Positions 53,036 through 61,966 of a stretch of 64,000 nucleotides of DNA are shown piece after piece. The translations under genes and the position numbers were made by a program. Positions within the stretch are counted from its first letter, which is position 1. Each line of letters starts with the position of its first letter. This DNA comes from Aliidongia sp035943795 (GTDB lineage Bacteria; Pseudomonadota; Alphaproteobacteria; ATCC43930; CGMCC-115725): NCBI RefSeq assembly GCF_035943795.1, contig NZ_DASZBY010000153.1:39295-103294 (forward strand), read 5' to 3'. The notes beneath the pieces are model-generated. The model searched no databases. It was not told where the DNA came from and worked only from the letters and a program-made list of their open reading frames with translations.

Positions 53036-54607
53036 CTACTCCCACTCAATCGTCCCTGGCGGCTTCGACGTAATGTCGTAGACCACGCGGTTGATGCCCT
53101 GGACCTCGTTGATGATCCGCGTCGCGACGCGGCCCAGGAAGTCGTGGGGGAACGGGTAATAGTCGGCGGTCATGCCGTCGGTCGAGGTGACCGCGCGCAA
53201 CGCGCAGACATGATCGTAGGTCCGGCCGTCGCCCATCACGCCGACGGTCTTGACCGGCAATAGGACCGCGAAGGCCTGCCAGATCTGGTCGTAGAGGCCG
53301 GACTTGCGGATCTCGTCCAGGTAGACCCGGTCGGCGTTCCTGAGCACGGTCAGGCGCTCGGCCGTGATCTCGCCCGGGATGCGGATGGCGAGGCCGGGGC
53401 CGGGGAACGGGTGGCGGCCGACCATGCGGGCCGGCAGGCCCAGCTCGACGCCCAGCACGCGGACCTCGTCCTTGAACAGTTCGCGCAGCGGCTCGACCAG
53501 CTTCAACTTCATGCGCGCCGGCAGCCCGCCGACGTTATGGTGCGACTTGATGGTGACGCTGGGCCCGCCGGTGAACGAGACGCTCTCGATCACGTCCGGA
53601 TAGAGCGTGCCCTGGGCCAGGAAATCGGCGCCGCCCAGCTTCTTCGCCTCTTCGTCGAACACGTCGATGAAACTGGAGCCGATGATCTTGCGCTTCTGCT
53701 CCGGGTCGGTGACACCGGCCAAGCGCTCGAGGAACAGGGTGGAAGCGTCGACCGCGACCAGCGGAATGTTGAAATGGTCGCGGAACATCTCGACCACATC
53801 GGCCGCCTCGTCGCCGCGCAGCAGGCCATGATCGACGAAGATGCAGGTCAGCTGGTCGCCGATCGCCTCGTGCAGCAGCTTGGCCGCGACCGAGCTGTCG
53901 ACGCCGCCGGACAGGCCGCAGATGACCCGGCCCGATCCCACCTGCTCGCGGATGCGGGCGATCGCCTGGGCCTTGAACGCGGCCATGGTCCAGTCGCCTT
54001 TGCAACCGGCGATCTTGTGGGTGAAGTTGCGCAGCAGTGCCGCACCGCGCGGGGTATGCACGACCTCCGGGTGGAACTGCACGCCGTAGAAGCGCTTTTC
54101 CTCGTTCGCGATGGCGGCATAGGGTGCGCTGTCGCTGACCGCGACGACCTCGAAGCCTTCGGGAATGGCGTCGATCCAGTCGCCATGGCTCATCCAGACC
54201 TGTTCTTTGTGGCCGACATCGAACAGCCCGTCGAACAGCGCCGAGGTCTTGACGATCTCGATGAAGGCGCGCCCGAATTCGCGGTTGTGGTTGCCGGTGA
54301 CGTTGCCGCCCAGCTGCTGGCACATGGTCTGCTCGCCATAGCAGATGCCCAGCACCGGCACGCCCAGCTCGAACACGATTTCGGCGGCGCGCGGGCTGCC
54401 CTCGTCCGCCACCGAGGCCGGGCCGCCCGACAGGATGATCGCCCTGGCGCCGAAATCCCGGATCTTGTCCGCCGCCATCGAAAACGGCTGGATCTCGCAA
54501 TAGACGCCGCTCTCGCGCACCCGGCGGGCGATCAGCTGCGTCACCTGGCTGCCGAAATCGAGGATCAGCACGCGGTCGTGAAGGGCGGGAACGGAGAGGG
54601 TCATCAT
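53036..54607 (-). CDS. guaA: GMP synthase (glutamine-hydrolysing)
   Basis: A 523-aa enzyme that converts XMP to GMP with glutamine and ATP. The glutaminase domain has the nucleophile in GICYGEQTMC and the His/Glu pair in VQFHPEVVHT; the ATP-pyrophosphatase domain has the P-loop SGGVDSSVAAKL, and the C-terminal dimerisation domain ends KPPGTIEWE, the canonical terminus. The start ATG at 54607 (or ATG 54604) directly abuts the stop of the GNAT gene. It completes the guanine branch with guaB 2 kb upstream. Confidence 0.95.
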   Translation of the reverse strand: MMTLSVPALHDRVLILDFGSQVTQLIARRVRESGVYCEIQPFSMAADKIRDFGARAIILSGGPASVADEGSPRAAEIVFELGVPVLGICYGEQTMCQQLGGNVTGNHNREFGRAFIEIVKTSALFDGLFDVGHKEQVWMSHGDWIDAIPEGFEVVAVSDSAPYAAIANEEKRFYGVQFHPEVVHTPRGAALLRNFTHKIAGCKGDWTMAAFKAQAIARIREQVGSGRVICGLSGGVDSSVAAKLLHEAIGDQLTCIFVDHGLLRGDEAADVVEMFRDHFNIPLVAVDASTLFLERLAGVTDPEQKRKIIGSSFIDVFDEEAKKLGGADFLAQGTLYPDVIESVSFTGGPSVTIKSHHNVGGLPARMKLKLVEPLRELFKDEVRVLGVELGLPARMVGRHPFPGPGLAIRIPGEITAERLTVLRNADRVYLDEIRKSGLYDQIWQAFAVLLPVKTVGVMGDGRTYDHVCALRAVTSTDGMTADYYPFPHDFLGRVATRIINEVQGINRVVYDITSKPPGTIEWE

Positions 54608-55143
54608 CAGGATCCGGGTTGGGGCGGAAGGGCGGCGAGATCCCGCCAGGCGAACAAGGTCTGGGCGACCGATCGGCCGGCGATCGCCAGCTCGGTCTCG
54701 GTGATTTCGATGCCGCCCAGCGCGCGGCAAAAGCCCAGAGCGGCCGGGGCATCGAGCACGGTCGCAACGGCGGAACTGCCGCCGGCGGCGACCAGCCCGC
54801 CGGCCATGGCATGGAACAGACGGCGGCCGACGTCGCGGCGCTGGAAACCGGGCGCGACGAACAGCATGTGCAGCTCGCCCGCCACGCCCTCGACGGCGGA
54901 GCCCGACGGACTGCCGGTCGCGAAGCCCACGATGCCGGCGGCATCGTCGACCGCGACCCAGGTCGGATGCGTCGCCTGATGCGCGCCGATCAGCGCCTGC
55001 CACATCGGCGCCCGCCGCTCAATCGTCACCAGGTCGGCCATCGCCGAGGGCACGCGCGCGCCATAAGCCTGCTGCCAGGCCTCGACATTGACGCGCGCGA
55101 CCGCCGCTTCATCGCCAGCGGCGGCGCGGCGCAGCGCGATCAT
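54607..55143 (-). CDS. GNAT-family N-acetyltransferase
   Basis: A 178-aa acetyltransferase inserted between rsmB and guaA. Its acetyl-CoA site is FVAPGFQRRDVGRRLFHAM and it ends the domain with AALGFCRALGGIE. Its ATG overlaps the rsmB stop (ATGA) and its stop touches the guaA start, so the three are one transcript. Acceptor substrate unknown. Confidence 0.83.
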   Translation of the reverse strand: MIALRRAAAGDEAAVARVNVEAWQQAYGARVPSAMADLVTIERRAPMWQALIGAHQATHPTWVAVDDAAGIVGFATGSPSGSAVEGVAGELHMLFVAPGFQRRDVGRRLFHAMAGGLVAAGGSSAVATVLDAPAALGFCRALGGIEITETELAIAGRSVAQTLFAWRDLAALPPQPGS

Positions 55144-56549
55144 GCCGCGTCCACGACCGGCGTTTCAGCCGCCTCGTCGGGCACAGCCGCTTCGGTCGTT
55201 TCCGGTTCGGCCTCGCCTTCGACCACGGCGACCGGTTCCGGTGCCCGCCGCTCCATCACGGCGACGAAGAACCCGTCGGTGCCGTGGCGCGCCGGGGTCA
55301 GCTGCAGGGTATCGGTCTCGACCGGGCACGGCGTGCCGATCGCGTCCTTCCAGACCTGAGCGATCGGCAGCAGCGCGAAGGCCGGATGGCTGGCCAGGAA
55401 GTTCTGGATCTGCCCTCCGTTCTCGGCCGGCAGCATCGAGCAGGTGGCATAGATCAGCCGGCCGCCGGGCTTCACCAGGCGCGCGGCGCTGTCGAGGATG
55501 CTACCCTGCAGCACCGACAGTTCCTCGAGATCGAGCGGGCGCAGCCGCCACTTGGCGTCCGGATTGCGCCGCCACGTGCCGGTGCCGGTGCAGGGCGCGT
55601 CGACGAACACGCGGTCGAAGCTCTCGGCATGGCGCTTTACCCACTTGTCGCGCTCGCTGGTCAGCGGCCGCCGCTCGACGTTGCTGACGCCGGCACGGCG
55701 CAGCCGCACGACCGCGCGTTCGAGCCGCGGCGCCGAGATATCGCACGCGACCAGATGCCCCTTGTTCTGCATGCCGGCGGCGAGCGCCAGGGTCTTGCCG
55801 CCGGCGCCGGCGCAGAAATCGACGACGCGCATGCCGGGCTTGGCCAGCGCCAACAGGGCGGCGATCTGCGAACCTTCGTCCTGCACCTCGATCCGGCCGC
55901 TCTTGAACACGTCGAGCGTGGCCAGCGGAATGCGCTTGTAGACGCGCAGGCCGGTCGGCGACAGCGGGGTCGGCATCGCCTCCACCCCTTCGTTCGACAG
56001 CGCCGAGCGGGCGTCCAGCCGATTGCCCTTCAGGCGGTTGACGCGGAGGTCGAGCGGTGCCGTTTCGGTCATCACCGCCATCTCGGCATCGACCTTGTCG
56101 CCGAACAGCGCTTCCCAATGGGGGTCGAGCCATTCCGGGTAGTTGAGCCGCACCGGGCGCGGCATCTCGGGATGGATCAGGCTGCGGCCCTTCAGGCCCT
56201 TCACGACCTGCTGTTCCAGGATGCCGAGCGGGTTAGGCCTGAAGCGATCGCCGTCACACGCCTTGGCGACGGTCTCGGGCTCCCAGCCCTCGATCATGAT
56301 CAGGGTCGCGAACAGGCGCTGGCGCGCATCCGGCTGCTGGTTGCCGTTGACCCGGCGGATCCACCAGTCGATCGAGGCGCGGTGGCGCAGGATCGAATAG
56401 ATGTGCTCCGAGATCGCCGCACGGTCCTTGGCGCCGACGAAACGGTGCCGGCGGAAGAAGCCGCCGACCACGTCGTCGGCCGCGCCATGGCCCTCGCCGA
56501 TTTCGGCGAGCAGTTCGATCGCGGTCTGCAGGCGGGCGCCGGGGGTCAT
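55140..56549 (-). CDS. RsmB/NOP family class I SAM-dependent RNA methyltransferase
   Basis: A 469-aa rRNA m5C methyltransferase. The SAM site is VVDFCAGAGGKTLALAAGM, and the two catalytic cysteines are in the VDAPCTGTGTWRRNP motif IV and the YATCSMLPAENG motif VI, typical of RsmB/F-like enzymes. An N-terminal RNA-binding region precedes it. It may methylate 16S rRNA C967. An Ala/Glu/Pro-rich tail of about 40 residues follows the fold. Confidence 0.88.
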   Translation of the reverse strand: MTPGARLQTAIELLAEIGEGHGAADDVVGGFFRRHRFVGAKDRAAISEHIYSILRHRASIDWWIRRVNGNQQPDARQRLFATLIMIEGWEPETVAKACDGDRFRPNPLGILEQQVVKGLKGRSLIHPEMPRPVRLNYPEWLDPHWEALFGDKVDAEMAVMTETAPLDLRVNRLKGNRLDARSALSNEGVEAMPTPLSPTGLRVYKRIPLATLDVFKSGRIEVQDEGSQIAALLALAKPGMRVVDFCAGAGGKTLALAAGMQNKGHLVACDISAPRLERAVVRLRRAGVSNVERRPLTSERDKWVKRHAESFDRVFVDAPCTGTGTWRRNPDAKWRLRPLDLEELSVLQGSILDSAARLVKPGGRLIYATCSMLPAENGGQIQNFLASHPAFALLPIAQVWKDAIGTPCPVETDTLQLTPARHGTDGFFVAVMERRAPEPVAVVEGEAEPETTEAAVPDEAAETPVVDAA

Positions 56550-56603
56550 CGGGTCAGGTCCGAACCGGAAGACGAAGACGGACGCATCGTGAGGGTTTCT
56601 ATC

Positions 56604-58067
56604 TCACATCCCCTGGCGGTAATTGGGCGCCTCCCGCGTGATCGAAACGTCATGCACGTGGCTTTCGGCCAGGCCGGCGTTCGTGATCTTCACGAATTGG
56701 CACTTGTGCTGCATGTCGGCGATCGTGCCGTTGCCGGTATAGCCCATGGCGGCCTTGAGGCCGCCGATCAGCTGGTGGATGACCTGGCCGACCGGGCCCT
56801 TGTGCGGTACGCGGCCCTCGATGCCTTCGGGCACCAGCTTCAGGGCCGAGGACACTTCCGCCTGGAAATAGCGGTCGGCCGAGCCGCGCGCCATGGCGCC
56901 GACCGAGCCCATGCCACGGTAGGACTTGTAGGTGCGGCCCTGGTACAGGAACACCTCGCCCGGCGCCTCGTCGGTGCCGGCGAACAGCGAGCCCAGCATG
57001 GCGCAATCGGCGCCAGCCGCGATCGCCTTGGCCAGATCGCCCGAATATTTGATGCCGCCGTCAGCGATGACCGGAATGCCCGACCGGCGGCATTCGTCGA
57101 CGCAGTCCGAAATCGCGGTCAGCTGCGGCACGCCGACGCCCGCGACGATGCGGGTCGTGCAGATCGAGCCCGGTCCGATGCCGACCTTGACCGCGTCGGC
57201 CCCGGCGTCGATCAGCGCACGGGCGCCGGGCCCGGTCGCGACATTGCCGGCGATGATCTGGGTATAGTTCGACAGCTTGCGGATCTCGGCAATCGATTCC
57301 AGCACGCCCGAGGAATGGCCGTGGGCCGTGTCGATCACCAGCACGTCGACCCCGGCATCGAACAGGGCGGTGGCCCGGGCCTTGCCCTCGGGACCGACAC
57401 CGGTCGCGGCGGCGACGCGCAGGCGGCCCTGCGCGTCCTTCGACGCGTTCGGATATTGCTGGGCCTTCTCGATGTCCTTGACGGTGATCAGGCCGATGCA
57501 GCGATAGGCATCGTCGACCACGATCAGCTTCTCGATGCGATGCTGATGCAGGATGCGCCGCGCCTCGTCGCGCGACACGCCGTCGCGCACCGTGACCAGG
57601 CCGTCCTTGGTCATCAGTTCCGACACCGGCTGCGCCTTGTTGTCGGCGAAGCGCACGTCGCGGTTGGTCAGGATGCCGACCAGGCGCTTGGTGCCCTGTT
57701 CGACCACGGGAATGCCCGAGATGCGGTTGGCGGCCATCAGGTCGAGCGCGTCGCCCAGCGTGGCGTTGGGCGTGATGGTGACCGGATCGACGACCATGCC
57801 GGCCTCGAACTTCTTGACCCGACGCACTTCGTTGGCCTGGGCTTCGACATCCATGTTCTTGTGCACGACGCCGATGCCGCCGGCCTGGGCCATGGCAATG
57901 GCGAGCGGCGCTTCGGTGACCGTGTCCATGGCGGCGGAGAGCAGCGGGATGCCCAGCTCGATCGTCCGGGTGAGGCGCGTCTTGGTGCTCACCATCGCGG
58001 GCAGGACGTTGGATGCGGCCGGCACGAGCAGGACGTCATCGAACGTGAAAGCTTCTTTGAACTGCAT
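56604..58067 (-). CDS. guaB: inosine-5'-monophosphate dehydrogenase
   Basis: A 487-aa enzyme that oxidises IMP to XMP, the rate-limiting step of guanine nucleotide synthesis. Catalytic Cys lies in GPGSICTTRIVAGVG, the active-site flap in YRGMGSVGAM, and a CBS pair interrupts the TIM barrel between about residues 95 and 205. The C-terminus has the VPHKGPV segment for K+ and IMP binding. GGAGGCGG before the ATG at 58067 and a sigma70-like promoter at 58097-58124 support the start. Confidence 0.96.
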   Translation of the reverse strand: MQFKEAFTFDDVLLVPAASNVLPAMVSTKTRLTRTIELGIPLLSAAMDTVTEAPLAIAMAQAGGIGVVHKNMDVEAQANEVRRVKKFEAGMVVDPVTITPNATLGDALDLMAANRISGIPVVEQGTKRLVGILTNRDVRFADNKAQPVSELMTKDGLVTVRDGVSRDEARRILHQHRIEKLIVVDDAYRCIGLITVKDIEKAQQYPNASKDAQGRLRVAAATGVGPEGKARATALFDAGVDVLVIDTAHGHSSGVLESIAEIRKLSNYTQIIAGNVATGPGARALIDAGADAVKVGIGPGSICTTRIVAGVGVPQLTAISDCVDECRRSGIPVIADGGIKYSGDLAKAIAAGADCAMLGSLFAGTDEAPGEVFLYQGRTYKSYRGMGSVGAMARGSADRYFQAEVSSALKLVPEGIEGRVPHKGPVGQVIHQLIGGLKAAMGYTGNGTIADMQHKCQFVKITNAGLAESHVHDVSITREAPNYRQGM

Positions 58068-58096
58068 GCCGCCTCCGGAAAACCGAGTGGCATCGC

Positions 58097-58124
58097 AATA
58101 TACACAGTGCGCGAATTTCCGAAA
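58097..58124 (-). promoter_or_regulatory. sigma70-like promoter for guaB
   Basis: On the minus strand TTTCGG (58124-58119) and TATATT (58102-58097) are 16 bp apart. The -10 box is 30 bp before the guaB ATG. Confidence 0.4.
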
Positions 58125-58174
58125 GGATACGGTGCCCGCCCCCGCGCCATGGCTGGTAATAAAATTTCGCGCGG

Positions 58175-58942
58175 CTAGCGGGCCAATGCCGCGAACTCGG
58201 GATGCCGCCCTACATGGCCGCCGGCGCGGCGCAGGTCCTTGTAGCGGGTCGGCGTCAGGTGCGGCTTCGCTACCGCGACCGGCTCGCCGCGCAGGTGGAA
58301 GAACACGGCGAGCGCGAACAGCCATTCCCGCTCAGTCAGGTACCCCTGCCGCGACCAGCGCCAGCCCTGCGAGAAGGCATCGCCATGCTGCTCGAATTGA
58401 AACGCGGTGTTGGCGCCGAACAGGCCGAAGCCCAGATAGACCGTCGCGAGATCGGTCGCGAATTCCAGGTTCGGCTCGCCGCCGGGCGGCATCTCACCCA
58501 ACACGGCCAGGCGGTAGTGCGCCAACTCGTGAGCCAGGGTCGCCACCAGCTTCACCGGCTGGTCGATCATCGCCGGATCATAGGTGATCAGCGCGCCGTT
58601 GCCGTCGACCCGGAAAGTGCCGAGCGGCAGATGCCCCTCGATCGGTTTCAAATGGGTGAACTGCGCCACCCGCGACTCCGGCCGTTCCGGCTGGGCCATC
58701 AGGCGGCATTCGTGTTCGGGCATCCGCGCGTGCCGCTTGACGCTGTCGAACACATGGGCGACCCGCGCCTCGCCGGTCGCCTCGGTCGGCGGAAAGAAAC
58801 TGCGCGAGGCCACGACCAGCGGCGACCGCTTCAGGTCGTCGAGGCCGCCCATCCGATCCAACAGCCAGCGCCAGGTCTCGGCCTGCCAGATCTCGTCGTC
58901 GGTTTCGAGAAAGGATCGGCTTCGAACCGGCCACAACCGCAT
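58175..58942 (-). CDS. HExxH-containing protein, possible zinc peptidase
   Basis: A 255-aa protein. HELAH at residues 138-142, in a hydrophobic helix LVATLAHELAHYRLAV, is a zinc-metallopeptidase-like motif; E160 about 20 residues later could be the third ligand. There is no signal peptide or membrane helix, so it is cytosolic. No family is recognised beyond the motif. AGGAGGT 7 bp before the ATG at 58942 fixes the start; an ATG 21 bp earlier is less likely. It lies upstream of guaB on the same strand, with its own promoter between. Confidence 0.65.
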   Translation of the reverse strand: MRLWPVRSRSFLETDDEIWQAETWRWLLDRMGGLDDLKRSPLVVASRSFFPPTEATGEARVAHVFDSVKRHARMPEHECRLMAQPERPESRVAQFTHLKPIEGHLPLGTFRVDGNGALITYDPAMIDQPVKLVATLAHELAHYRLAVLGEMPPGGEPNLEFATDLATVYLGFGLFGANTAFQFEQHGDAFSQGWRWSRQGYLTEREWLFALAVFFHLRGEPVAVAKPHLTPTRYKDLRRAGGHVGRHPEFAALAR

Positions 58943-58997
58943 TGCCTTCACCTCCTGCTTCACTCAGCCGGAAGTAGCATACCCGAGAGGTTTCGCG

Positions 58998-59816
58998 CTA
59001 GAGGGCGCGGGTGCGCGCCGCTCGTCTTTGCGGCAGTCCCGTGCGCAAGGCCATGAGGCCAAGCGACCAGCCGATCGACACCAGCAAGCCTAAGGCCAGC
59101 GCCGTCGGCACGCCGAGGGGCACCGCGGCCTCGGCCAGGATCAGCAAGGCGAGCCCCAGGCCCGGCATGGCCTTGAGGCTGTTCGCCATGACCAGCGCCA
59201 CCGCCGCACCGCCCAGGCGCCGGTGCAGCACGATGGCGAGACTGGTCATGCTGATGGGAAAGGCAACGGCGAGGCCGGTCGCCGCCGGCCCGATCGCCCG
59301 GCTGAGCGTGACCGTGCCGGCGACCAGCAGCCCGACGGTCACCGCGCGCAGCGGCATCTCGAACCAGCGCGGTGACGCTGCTGCCGTCGTCGCCGACGTC
59401 GCCTTGTCGGCCATCAGCAACGCGCCGCCATAGACCACGAGATTGAGCAGCACGCCGGCCGGCATCGACCAGGGCGCCCATTGCCGAACGACGAGGATCG
59501 CGATGCCCCAGGCGGCAACCGCGCCGAGCAGCGACGGAACCAGCCGGCGGCGCGGTGCCAGACGATGCAGCACGAGGATGAACAGGCCGGTCGCCGCATT
59601 GCCCGCGACACCGATGAGCGCGCTGTCGCGGATGAACCCGGCGTCGGCCTGGAGCGCCAGCAACACATACGCGGGGCCGGCGGCTACCGGCAGGCAGGCG
59701 ATGAGCGCGCCCCAGAACGGCCCTGCCCGCTCCGCGACGATCGACGCTGCGACGACCACCGAGGCGGTGGCCACGATCTTGACGATCAGCGGCAGCCAGA
59801 AGGCGTCGGGCAGCAT
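58998..59816 (-). CDS. polytopic membrane protein of unknown function
   Basis: A 272-aa inner-membrane protein with about eight hydrophobic segments (for example IVKIVATASVVVAASIVAE, LLGAVAAWGIAILVV and PISMTSLAIVLH), with a C-terminal basic tail RRAARTRAL. I see no motif that names a transporter family. It ends 56 bp before the HExxH gene start and begins 43 bp after the rlmE stop, so it may be part of the same transcript. Confidence 0.7.
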   Translation of the reverse strand: MLPDAFWLPLIVKIVATASVVVAASIVAERAGPFWGALIACLPVAAGPAYVLLALQADAGFIRDSALIGVAGNAATGLFILVLHRLAPRRRLVPSLLGAVAAWGIAILVVRQWAPWSMPAGVLLNLVVYGGALLMADKATSATTAAASPRWFEMPLRAVTVGLLVAGTVTLSRAIGPAATGLAVAFPISMTSLAIVLHRRLGGAAVALVMANSLKAMPGLGLALLILAEAAVPLGVPTALALGLLVSIGWSLGLMALRTGLPQRRAARTRAL

Positions 59817-59859
59817 GGCGTAGCCCTAGGCGCCAGGGGGGGTGGTCGGCGGCATCGGA

Positions 59860-60603
59860 TTACGTGTCGGAGTCGGCAACGGACGTCGAATGGGCGTGCC
59901 GGAACCCGGTCGCGACCACATAGACCTCGGCGCTGTCGGCGCGGCTGGCCGACGGCTTGGCGTGGCTCACCTTGTCGAAATCGCGCTTCAAGCGATCGAG
60001 CAGGGTCTTCTCCGTACCGCCCTGGAACACCTTGGCGACGAAGGCGCCGCCGACGGTCAGCACCTCGGCCGCGAATTCATAGGCGGTTTCGGCCAGCGCC
60101 ATCACGCGGATATGGTCGGTCGCGGAATGGCCGGTGGTCGGCGCGGCCATGTCGCTCAGCACGATGTCCGCAGGACCGTCGAGCAGTTCCTTGAGCCGTG
60201 CCGGAGCGCTGTCGTCGAGGAAATCGAGCTGGATGTGGGTTGCACCCTCGACCGCATCCATCTCCAGATAGTCGATGCCGACGACCTTGCCGACGGCGCC
60301 GACCCGCTCGACCGCGATCTGGCACCAGCCACCGGGCGCACAGCCGAGATCGACCACGCGCTTGCCCTTGGCCAGGATGTGGAACTTGTCGTCGAGCTGG
60401 GCCAGCTTGAAAGCGGCGCGCGAGCGATAGCCCAGCCGCTTCGCCTCGGAAACGTAGGGGTCGTTCAGCTGGCGCTGCAGCCACAGGGTCGAACTGGTGG
60501 AGCGCTGCTTGGCGGTCTTGACGCGCACGACCATCTGGCGCGAGCCCGAGGGCGCGTCCATGCGGCTGCTGGCCCCGCCGCCCTTTTTCTTGGCGCCGGT
60601 CAT
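59860..60603 (-). CDS. rlmE: 23S rRNA (uridine-2552-2'-O)-methyltransferase
   Basis: A 247-aa FtsJ/RrmJ-type enzyme that 2'-O-methylates U2552 of 23S rRNA in the 50S subunit. The SAM motif is VVDLGCAPGGWCQIA, and the K-D-K catalytic set fits YRSRAAFKLAQLDDKF, VLSDMAAPTTGH and FVAKVFQGG. The N-terminal 30 residues are a basic Gly/Ser-rich extension. It follows the ppx-type gene by 30 bp and is probably co-transcribed with it, an arrangement common in alphaproteobacteria. Confidence 0.92.
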   Translation of the reverse strand: MTGAKKKGGGASSRMDAPSGSRQMVVRVKTAKQRSTSSTLWLQRQLNDPYVSEAKRLGYRSRAAFKLAQLDDKFHILAKGKRVVDLGCAPGGWCQIAVERVGAVGKVVGIDYLEMDAVEGATHIQLDFLDDSAPARLKELLDGPADIVLSDMAAPTTGHSATDHIRVMALAETAYEFAAEVLTVGGAFVAKVFQGGTEKTLLDRLKRDFDKVSHAKPSASRADSAEVYVVATGFRHAHSTSVADSDT

Positions 60604-60633
60604 GGCTTCTGGATCGATCTGTTCATGGCGGCG

Positions 60634-61671
60634 CTATGTGGACAGCGCAGCCGGCCGGATGCAAGCGTCGGGAACGCCGGCCCGGGTTGCGGCATGCAGG
60701 CCGGCCAGGATGCCCTCGCGCACGCCGCGGTCGGCGACCCGCAGGCGGCCGACCTTCCAGGTCCGGCAGATCGCCTCCAGGATGGCGCAGCCGGCGATCA
60801 TCAGGTCGGCCCTGATCGCACCGATGCAGGGCTCGCGCGCCCGTTCGGCCGCGTTCATGACGACCAGGCGCCGGGTGATCTTGCGGATGTCGGCGAAATC
60901 CAGGACGGTGCCGTCGACCCGCTGGCGCTCGTAGCGCTGCAATCCCAGGCGCATGCCGGCGAGCGTGGTGACCGTGCCGGACGAGCCCAGCATCTGGACC
61001 CCGCCAGCCGCGACCTGCTGGGCGATGCCCCATTGGCGATCGAAATCGGCGAACGCGTCCCGCACCGTGTCGACCATCTGGGCGAACACGGCCGGTCCCG
61101 TCGCATCGCCCGGGCGCGGCTGGAACCGCTCGGTCAGAGAGACCACGCCCAGCGGCAGCGAGATGACGTCGCGGATCTGGGTCTCGATCCCGCCGTCGGC
61201 CGCCGGCGATATGGCGACCCACAGCAACTCGGTCGAGCCGCCGCCGATGTCGAACACGACAGCATGCGGCCGGTCCGGATCGAGCAGCGGCGCGCAGCCG
61301 GCCAGCGCCAGGCGCGCCTCCTCCTCCATCGGGATGATTTCCAGGTCGAGACCGGTTCGTTCATGGACCCGCGCCAGGAATTCTCCGCAATTGGTTGCCT
61401 GCCGGCAGGCTTCGGTCGCGACGAACCGGGCATGGGTCACTTCGCGCTGGTCGAGCTTCTCGGCGCAGACCGACAGTGCGTCGATGGTGCGGGCCATGGC
61501 GGCCTCGCTCAGCACGCCGCTCGCCTGCAGCCCCTCGCCCAGGCGCACGATCCGCGAGAAGCTGTCGACCACGCGCAGCCGCTCGCCCGCCGGCCGCGCG
61601 ATGAGCAGCCGGCAGTTCGTGGTGCCGAGATCGAGGGCCGCGAAAATCTCGCTGCGCCGGAAAAAATTCAT
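60634..61671 (-). CDS. Ppx/GppA phosphatase family protein
   Basis: A 345-aa exopolyphosphatase/guanosine pentaphosphatase-like protein. Actin-like ATPase-fold motifs are FAALDLGTTNCRLLIARP at the N-terminus and VFDIGGGSTELLWV, and the middle shows LGSSGTVTTLAGM. It may hydrolyse polyphosphate or pppGpp; the shorter length (usual Ppx about 500) suits the alphaproteobacterial Ppx paired with rlmE. First gene of the rlmE transcript. Confidence 0.9.
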   Translation of the reverse strand: MNFFRRSEIFAALDLGTTNCRLLIARPAGERLRVVDSFSRIVRLGEGLQASGVLSEAAMARTIDALSVCAEKLDQREVTHARFVATEACRQATNCGEFLARVHERTGLDLEIIPMEEEARLALAGCAPLLDPDRPHAVVFDIGGGSTELLWVAISPAADGGIETQIRDVISLPLGVVSLTERFQPRPGDATGPAVFAQMVDTVRDAFADFDRQWGIAQQVAAGGVQMLGSSGTVTTLAGMRLGLQRYERQRVDGTVLDFADIRKITRRLVVMNAAERAREPCIGAIRADLMIAGCAILEAICRTWKVGRLRVADRGVREGILAGLHAATRAGVPDACIRPAALST

Positions 61672-61839
61672 CCAGCCTCTCCCAGGTCGTACCGGGAACC
61701 GGTCGCGACCGGCCCAAGCATGCCTAGAGATGACCGGATGCGCAATCCGCGCAACGCTGATCCGATGGAAAGGGCTTCCGCCCCGGCCCGGCCCATGCTA
61801 GTTACCCGCCCCGTCAGCAAGGCCAATGCCGCGACGCAT

Positions 61840-61913
61840 TGGGGGATCGTCTAATGGTAGGACAGCGGATTCTGACTCCGTCAATCGAGGTTCGAGTCCT
61901 CGTCCCCCAGCCA
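61840..61913 (+). tRNA. tRNA-Gln (CUG anticodon)
   Basis: The 74-base gene folds as a cloverleaf: acceptor arms TGGGGGA and TCCCCCA, D-arm with GTCTAATGGTAGGAC, anticodon loop TTCTGAC with CTG at positions 34-36, T-arm GGTTCGAGTCC, and encoded CCA at 61911-61913. It lies at the border between the housekeeping block and the element that follows, a typical integration site. Confidence 0.93.
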
Positions 61914-61917
61914 AATC

Positions 61918-61966
61918 AATGACTTAGTTACCCTATCGAGGGCGGCGCAAGCCGCCCTTAGTCATT
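61918..61966. terminator. nested hairpin directly after tRNA-Gln
   Basis: AGGGCGGC (61939-61946) pairs perfectly with GCCGCCCT (61951-61958) around a GCAA tetraloop. An outer pair AATGACT (61918-61924) with AGTCATT (61960-61966) extends it. It can end tRNA transcription and that of the minus-strand gene, whose stop lies within it. It may also be part of an attachment site. Confidence 0.5.

Noticed and set aside
53411..54979. 522-codon plus-strand frame
   Set aside because: Antisense to guaA and the GNAT gene, both well supported.
55284..58178. 964-codon open frame on the plus strand
   Set aside because: It is antisense to rsmB and guaB, which are clear enzymes. High GC keeps the opposite frame open; the translation is Arg/Ala/Gly/His-rich with no domain.
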